Assembly: GCA_002307315.1 (NCBI GenBank)
Contig: DBTZ01000062.1
Span: forward strand, 14,992-24,773
Reading direction: 5' to 3'
From: Alphaproteobacteria bacterium UBA1303
GTDB lineage: Bacteria; Pseudomonadota; Alphaproteobacteria; Micropepsales; Micropepsaceae
DNA length: 9,782 bases
The position numbers and the translations under genes were made by a program. The notes beneath the pieces were generated by a model. It had not been told where the DNA came from. It worked only from the letters and a program-made list of their open reading frames with translations, and searched no databases. Position 1 is the stretch's first letter. Each line of letters opens with the position of its first letter. Positions 5,734-9,782 of the stretch are shown one piece after another.

Positions 5734-7479
5734 ATGGGAATACAGTGCCAACCGGAAACCGACAAGAACGTCGCGTTCGACGGCAATGTCGAGATTGCCG
5801 ACCAACTTGAAAAAATCAGGCGCATCATCGAGGGAAAATTTCTCGCCGCCGGCGATATTCTCATTAAATCGATAGACGGAACGAAGAGCCTCATCGCTTC
5901 GCTCGACAATTTGGTAAAAACTTTCGACGCGAAAATCGTGACCGCGACCAAAGCCGATCTTACGGTGGCCGCGGCCAAGCTTTACATGCTCCCGTCAAGT
6001 CACGCCGAACGTGTCGACAGCATCGGCCGTCTGAACCACACTCGCGACGAACTCGCCTGGCATACGTCCAATATGCATAGCAGCTTGGCATACATGCGCG
6101 CGTTCACGCTGAACATAAAAATCGTCGCCGGATCTCTGGGCGAAGAATTCAAAGACTTCGACATGTTCGCACAGGACATGTCTGCCTGTATCGCCAAAGG
6201 AACCGACGAACTGAAGATGCTGGAAAACGAACTTACCACGCTTCAGCGCGATCTCAACGCGTCTTCGACGCAAGGCGATATTCTTGGCATGCAGATCAAC
6301 GCGCTTGTACCGGCAGTACCGGACGAGTTGACCGCCAGCACCGAGGTAATGAGCGAACACTATCAAAGCATCATTGAAACCGTCGAAAAAGTCGCCGTCA
6401 TTGCGCGCGACATTCAACAGCGCGTCGCCCGCATTCTCGGGGCGCTGCAGATCGGCGACATTACCCGGCAAAGGATCGAGCACCTGCAGGAATGCATTAT
6501 TCGGCAAAATGCCGACAAGACCGCCATAGCACCGGATTTACGCGAGCGTTTCGTCGCCACATGTTACGCCTTGATTGCCGCCCATATGTCCGAGCTAACG
6601 CTGGATTTCGATCGCGAGTCTGCCGAAATAGAGCGAAACATGGCCGACATGGCCAAAGACGCAGACGAACTTCTCAAACTTCACGGTATGGCGTACGACA
6701 GCAAAGACGGCGGTTTTCTACATCGCCTCGGTCAGCGTATCGATGCGGCCGTCAAGCTTGTCGGCACCATCAATCAAGCCGACAAAGCAGCGGCGGAAAC
6801 CGGCATAGCGACCGCCTTGGCGACGCGTAAGCTGAACGGACGTCTCGAGCAAATTCAAACGCTAAAGAACGACGTTCAGTATATGGCGCTGAACACCACC
6901 TTGAAATGCTGCCAAATCGGCGAGGCCGGTCGCCCGCTAAGCGTAATAGCCATAGAAATTCGCGACCACAGCAAGCAACTCGAAGCGGCCGCCCTCAGCA
7001 GTCTTTCCACTATCGATAAACTGCTGCAGTTGACCAAGTCTCTAGCCGAACCGGGTAATTCGGTTTTTTCCGAGGACAGCAAAAGCGTGGCAGCCGCTAA
7101 GGCTCTGGACGTTGCCGCACGCCGCTTGCGCGAGGCCAGAGACTTGACCGAGAGCAACATCGCCGAAATCGCCGAAAAAGGCGACGAAGTCCTCAACATG
7201 CTTAATCTGTCTACCGAACGCTTGCGCTTCAGCGAGGAGATCGGAAACACACTAAAGACCATATCGACGAAAGTCGATACGCTAGCCGCCGGGGCTTTTA
7301 CCGCTGCGGACGTCATTCCGCCTTCGATGATGCCGACGATTGCTTCCTTCGCAAGCAATTATACGATGCAGCAGGAACGCAACACCCATAATACTTTTAT
7401 GCAAGCGTACGGCATCGCTTCGGAAGCGCAAGCCGCCCCCGCATCGCCGGCAGACGACGAAGACATGATTCTGTTTTGA
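5734..7479 (+). CDS. Soluble chemoreceptor-like coiled-coil protein with CheZ-like motif
   Basis: 581-residue, mostly helical protein with no signal peptide or membrane segment, so cytoplasmic. The start is the ATG at 5734 with GGGG (5723-5726) 7 nt upstream; the frame stays open far upstream only because it overlaps modD in antisense. Around D242-Q246 the sequence LQIGDITRQRIEHLQ has the D-x3-Q spacing of the CheZ phosphatase motif (DLTGQ). Residues about 379-401 include YMALNTTLKCCQIGEAGRP, which matches the chemoreceptor hairpin tip (ALN-x2-IEAA-x-AGE-x-GRGF) in layout but has lost the conserved Glu-Ala-Ala-Arg. The C-terminus is an Ala/Pro linker followed by DDEDMILF, without the CheR-tethering pentapeptide NWETF. 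It converges on cheR-cheB, supporting a role in chemotaxis signalling or adaptation. I recognise it as chemotaxis-like but do not know its precise function. Confidence 0.65.
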   Translation: MGIQCQPETDKNVAFDGNVEIADQLEKIRRIIEGKFLAAGDILIKSIDGTKSLIASLDNLVKTFDAKIVTATKADLTVAAAKLYMLPSSHAERVDSIGRLNHTRDELAWHTSNMHSSLAYMRAFTLNIKIVAGSLGEEFKDFDMFAQDMSACIAKGTDELKMLENELTTLQRDLNASSTQGDILGMQINALVPAVPDELTASTEVMSEHYQSIIETVEKVAVIARDIQQRVARILGALQIGDITRQRIEHLQECIIRQNADKTAIAPDLRERFVATCYALIAAHMSELTLDFDRESAEIERNMADMAKDADELLKLHGMAYDSKDGGFLHRLGQRIDAAVKLVGTINQADKAAAETGIATALATRKLNGRLEQIQTLKNDVQYMALNTTLKCCQIGEAGRPLSVIAIEIRDHSKQLEAAALSSLSTIDKLLQLTKSLAEPGNSVFSEDSKSVAAAKALDVAARRLREARDLTESNIAEIAEKGDEVLNMLNLSTERLRFSEEIGNTLKTISTKVDTLAAGAFTAADVIPPSMMPTIASFASNYTMQQERNTHNTFMQAYGIASEAQAAPASPADDEDMILF

Positions 7480-7609
7480 GCAACGTGCGCGAAAGTGGAT
7501 ACCGGTTTCGCGCGTATAGTTGCGACCGGACAAAAGATAGAGCAACGTGCGCGAAAGTGGATACCGGTTTCGCGCGTAAAGTTGCGACCGGACACAAGAT
7601 AGAGCAACG
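7478..7609. repeat. 62-bp tandem repeat, two full copies plus 8 bp, REP-like hairpins
   Basis: Copy 1 (7478-7539) and copy 2 (7540-7601) differ at only 2 of 62 positions (7517/7579 T to A and 7533/7595 A to C). The first 8 bases of a third copy, GAGCAACG, follow at 7602-7609. Each copy folds into a nested hairpin. In copy 1 the outer arms are GCAAC/GTTGC (7480-7484 with 7519-7523) and the inner arms GCGCGAAA/TTTCGCGC (7487-7494 with 7506-7513), around the loop GTGGATACCGG. The core AAAGTGG-x2-ACCGGTTTCGCG is reminiscent of short dispersed palindromic repeats common in alphaproteobacterial intergenic regions. The first copy starts inside the stop codon of the upstream gene. Located between convergent genes, the hairpins may serve as a two-way transcription stop or RNA 3' end. 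Confidence 0.9.
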
Positions 7610-7639
7610 GACCGACCGCATTTGAACGTTTGTTGCTCT
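7601..7639. repeat. Inverted end pairing with the third repeat start
   Basis: AGAGCAAC (7601-7608) is perfectly complementary to GTTGCTCT (7632-7639) over a 23-nt loop. The element therefore begins each copy with GAGCAAC and ends with its inverse. This could mark the boundary of the repeat array or the terminal arms of a miniature palindromic element. Beyond it, 7640-7710 holds a small ATGC-AGAA-GCAT hairpin (7647-7658) and nothing else I can support. Confidence 0.6.
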
Positions 7640-7710
7640 TGCGCGATGCAGAAGCATAAATGCGATTGCGCCTGGCATCGGATGGTTTCGGCGCCGTTTG
7701 GAAAAACTCT

Positions 7711-8823
7711 TTATGCGCAGTGACAGGCAGCGATATTGAGGATTTCTTTCGCGATGTTCTGCAAAGGGACGACGCGGTCGACGCAGCCCCTGGCGATGGC
7801 CTCCTTGGGCATTCCGAAGACAATGGAGGTGGCCTCGTCCTGGGCGATGGTGCGGGCGCCGGCCTGCTTCATTTCCTGAAGGCCACGCGCCCCGTCGTCG
7901 CCCATGCCGGTCATTATGACGCCGATGGCGTTGGCGCCGGCGGAATTGGCGGCGGAGCGAAACAGCACGTCGACCGACGGGCGATGCCGCGACACCAGCG
8001 GCCCTTCCTTTACCGTGACGTAATACTTGGCGCCGCTGCGCTCCAGCATCATGTGATAATTGCCAGGCGCGATCAGCACGCGCCCGCGCAACACCGCATC
8101 GCCGTCTTCGGCTTCCTTGACTTCCATCTCGCACAGGCTGTTGAGCCGTTGCGCAAACGAGGTGGTGAACTTTTCCGGCATGTGCTGGACGATGACGATG
8201 CCTGGCGTCGCCGCCGGCAGCACCTCCAGCACCTCGCGCAAGGACTCGGTGCCGCCGGTAGAGGCGCCGATGCAGACCACCGTTTCCGTCGTCTTGGCCA
8301 TCGCATGGCCGGCCGGCGGCGGCAGCATGACATCGGCCGAGAGTTTCTTCTCCGGTTCGCGAACGGCGTGGAGAACGGGAGGGCGGTTCTTGCGCGCACC
8401 GAGGCGCGCCTTGGCGGCGGCCTTGACCATGTCGCAGATCTGAATCTTCGCTTCCGCCAGATGCTCGGCCACACCGATCGACGGCTTCAGCATGATGTCC
8501 ACCGCGCCCGCCTCAAGCGCTTGGCTTAACGTCTGCGTACCGGACTCGACCAGCGACGAGCACATGACGACCGGAATGGGATGCTGTGCCATCAGTTTGC
8601 GCAGAAAGGTAATGCCGTCCATTCGCGGCATCTCGACGTCGAGCGTAATGACGTCGGGAACCACCTCGGCCAGCCGCCGGGCGGCGACGAACGGGTCGGC
8701 GGCCACGCCGACGACCTCGATCTCCGGGTCGCTTTCCAGAATGGAAGAGAGCGTCTGTCTTACGGTAGCGGAATCGTCGACGATTAGGACTTTGACTCTT
8801 CCGTGTTGGCGGCTAAGCGACAT
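7711..8823 (-). CDS. cheB: Chemotaxis response regulator methylesterase/glutamine deamidase CheB
   Basis: 370-residue two-domain protein that removes methyl groups from chemoreceptor glutamates (and deamidates glutamines) when phosphorylated by CheA, giving adaptation. The receiver domain (about 9-128) has the acidic pair D16-D17, phosphoacceptor D62 in LDVEMPRMDG, and K113 in KPS. A linker of about 50 residues with basic and Pro-rich stretches leads to the methylesterase domain (about 180-368). This has CIGASTGG with catalytic S188, VQHM with H214, and TGMGDDG with D310, so the Ser-His-Asp triad is intact. The ATG at 8823 lies 3 nt after the cheR stop, with GGTGA overlapping the end of cheR as a probable ribosome binding site, so the pair is co-translated. 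Family length and motifs are normal, and the protein should be active. Confidence 0.97.
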   Translation of the reverse strand: MSLSRQHGRVKVLIVDDSATVRQTLSSILESDPEIEVVGVAADPFVAARRLAEVVPDVITLDVEMPRMDGITFLRKLMAQHPIPVVMCSSLVESGTQTLSQALEAGAVDIMLKPSIGVAEHLAEAKIQICDMVKAAAKARLGARKNRPPVLHAVREPEKKLSADVMLPPPAGHAMAKTTETVVCIGASTGGTESLREVLEVLPAATPGIVIVQHMPEKFTTSFAQRLNSLCEMEVKEAEDGDAVLRGRVLIAPGNYHMMLERSGAKYYVTVKEGPLVSRHRPSVDVLFRSAANSAGANAIGVIMTGMGDDGARGLQEMKQAGARTIAQDEATSIVFGMPKEAIARGCVDRVVPLQNIAKEILNIAACHCA

Positions 8824-8826
8824 TGG

Positions 8827-9714
8827 TCACCGTCGTCTAAAAATGGTGTTGGCCACTGTATCAAGCGGTAGTTTAATACCGGTTATCGATTCCGAGTGGC
8901 CTAAAAATAAAAACCCGCCCGGCCGAAGGTGATCGCATAATTTAGTCAGGACGCCGGCCTGGGTCGGACGATCGAAGTATATCAATACATTGCGCAGAAA
9001 TATCATGTCGAAATCGCGGTCGAACGCATAGCCGTTGTCCATCAGATTGAGCTGGGTAAACGCCGCTTTGGAGCGCAGGCGCGGCGCAATGCGGAATTCC
9101 CGGCGGCTGGGATCGGTCGGCAGCAGCACATAACGACGGCGGAATTCCTCGGGGATCGGATCGAGCATAACGTCGGGATAAAGGCCGTTAATGGCTTTTC
9201 CCAGAACGTCGGTGCAGATGTCGGTACCCAGGATGGAATAGTCTATGCCGCCGACGCTGCTGCAAAAATCGTCCAGCATCATGGCGATGGTATAGGCTTC
9301 GGCACCGGTTGAGCTGGCGGCGCTCCAGGCTTTGATCTTGCGCCGGCCGTGGCCTTGGAATTCCGGCAGAATATGCTTCTGCATATAATGGAAATGCACC
9401 GGCTCGCGAAAAAAGTCGGTTTTATTGGTGGTAACCGCGTTGATGAAGTGGACGATTTCCGTTTCGGCGGAAGCCGTGCCGCCGTCGAACAAAAAACTGC
9501 AATAGTCATTGATGTTGTTGATGTTCAGCACCCGCATGCGCCGGCGCAGGCGACCGTCGATCATGGTACGTTTTTTCGGCGTAATTTTTATGCCGCAATA
9601 CTCGTAGATGTAGGCAATCAGCTTGCGAAAGTTCTTTTCGCTAAGCGGTTCTGTACTATCCGTATATGCGGCAGGCGCCGGGGGGGGCGGCGCCTGCAAC
9701 AATGCATTACCCAT
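8827..9714 (-). CDS. cheR: Chemoreceptor glutamate methyltransferase CheR
   Basis: 295-residue S-adenosylmethionine-dependent methyltransferase that methylates receptor glutamates, opposing CheB. An N-terminal Pro-rich stretch (9-16) precedes the helical CheR_N domain (about 23-80). The catalytic domain has TTNKTDFFRE (95-104), the SAM-binding loop SAASSTGAEAYTIAM (131-145), GTDIC (163-167), FLRNVLIYF (239-247) and GHSES (272-276). The common acidic residue after STG, usually Glu in STGEE, is Ala here (A138), with E139 retained. I chose the ATG at 9714; a TTG at 9747 would add 11 residues but overlaps the preceding reading frame. An AAGGA overlaps that frame's stop but is 13 nt from the ATG. 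It is the upstream partner of cheB in one operon. No VWRY/NWETF-type receptor tether is evident on the neighbouring chemotaxis-like protein. Confidence 0.95.
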   Translation of the reverse strand: MGNALLQAPPPPAPAAYTDSTEPLSEKNFRKLIAYIYEYCGIKITPKKRTMIDGRLRRRMRVLNINNINDYCSFLFDGGTASAETEIVHFINAVTTNKTDFFREPVHFHYMQKHILPEFQGHGRRKIKAWSAASSTGAEAYTIAMMLDDFCSSVGGIDYSILGTDICTDVLGKAINGLYPDVMLDPIPEEFRRRYVLLPTDPSRREFRIAPRLRSKAAFTQLNLMDNGYAFDRDFDMIFLRNVLIYFDRPTQAGVLTKLCDHLRPGGFLFLGHSESITGIKLPLDTVANTIFRRR

Positions 9715-9730
9715 GCTCTCGAAGCGGTCC

Positions 9731-9782
9731 TTATGCCGCCTTGTCAATTGTCGAGGTCAACGCGACCGCCTCGGCTTTGGTC
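9731..9782 (-). CDS. C-terminal end of an unidentified gene upstream of cheR (partial)
   Basis: Reading from the right edge on the minus strand, one frame gives 16 residues, TKAEAVALTSTIDKAA, then TAA (9733-9731), 16 nt before the cheR start. Spacing and residue composition suit the tail of a preceding operon gene. A chemotaxis gene such as cheW, cheY or cheA would be expected from common gene orders, but 16 residues are too few to identify it. A second frame also stays open for 12 codons, so this frame is a judgement. Confidence 0.4.
   Translation of the reverse strand, partial: TKAEAVALTSTIDKAA

Noticed and set aside
7478..7609. CRISPR array
   Set aside because: The two units are contiguous 62-bp copies with no variable spacers and no cas genes.
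7711..8823. Plus-strand frames of up to 289 codons across cheB
   Set aside because: They are shadows of cheB, which has an intact receiver domain and catalytic triad on the minus strand.

Overview
The window looks like the chromosome of an alphaproteobacterium, possibly of the Rhodospirillales. The basis is moderately high GC, the style of the CheB/CheR proteins, a short REP-like repeat of a type common in that class, and the mix of gene families. Two functional blocks are present, plus the tail of a third gene at the right edge. The genus cannot be named from sequence alone.

Block 1 (about 1-5500) is a molybdenum locus. On the minus strand modA (periplasmic molybdate-binding protein) is followed after 4 nt by modB (permease), which runs off the left edge. 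modC is not in the window. Divergent from modA, across a 357-bp intergenic region with palindromes and a Pho-box-like site, is a Porin_O_P (OprO/OprP-type) outer-membrane porin ending in a strong intrinsic terminator. Next comes a 68-residue single-domain molbindin (Mop), preceded by a hairpin and a compact AT-rich palindrome. It is followed by a one-component regulator with an XRE-type DNA-binding domain fused to a PBP-like ligand-binding domain. modD, a quinolinate-phosphoribosyltransferase-like protein of molybdenum loci, lies tail-to-tail with the regulator with no base between the two stop codons. Together these could form an oxyanion route: outer-membrane porin, periplasmic capture, inner-membrane import, cytoplasmic storage by Mop, and sensing by the XRE-PBP protein in place of ModE. 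The porin and regulator assignments to molybdate are inference from position.

Block 2 (about 5700-9782) is a chemotaxis module. A 581-residue soluble, largely helical protein carries a strongly diverged chemoreceptor-tip sequence, a CheZ-like D-x3-Q motif and an acidic C-terminal tail. It converges on a minus-strand cheR-cheB pair (methyltransferase then methylesterase, 3-nt gap). A short open reading frame that ends 16 nt upstream of cheR is probably the C-terminus of an upstream operon gene.

Between the convergent chemotaxis genes lie two nearly identical 62-bp tandem repeats, each able to form a long hairpin, plus an 8-bp start of a third copy that pairs with an inverted end. No tRNA, rRNA, CRISPR array or transposase was seen.
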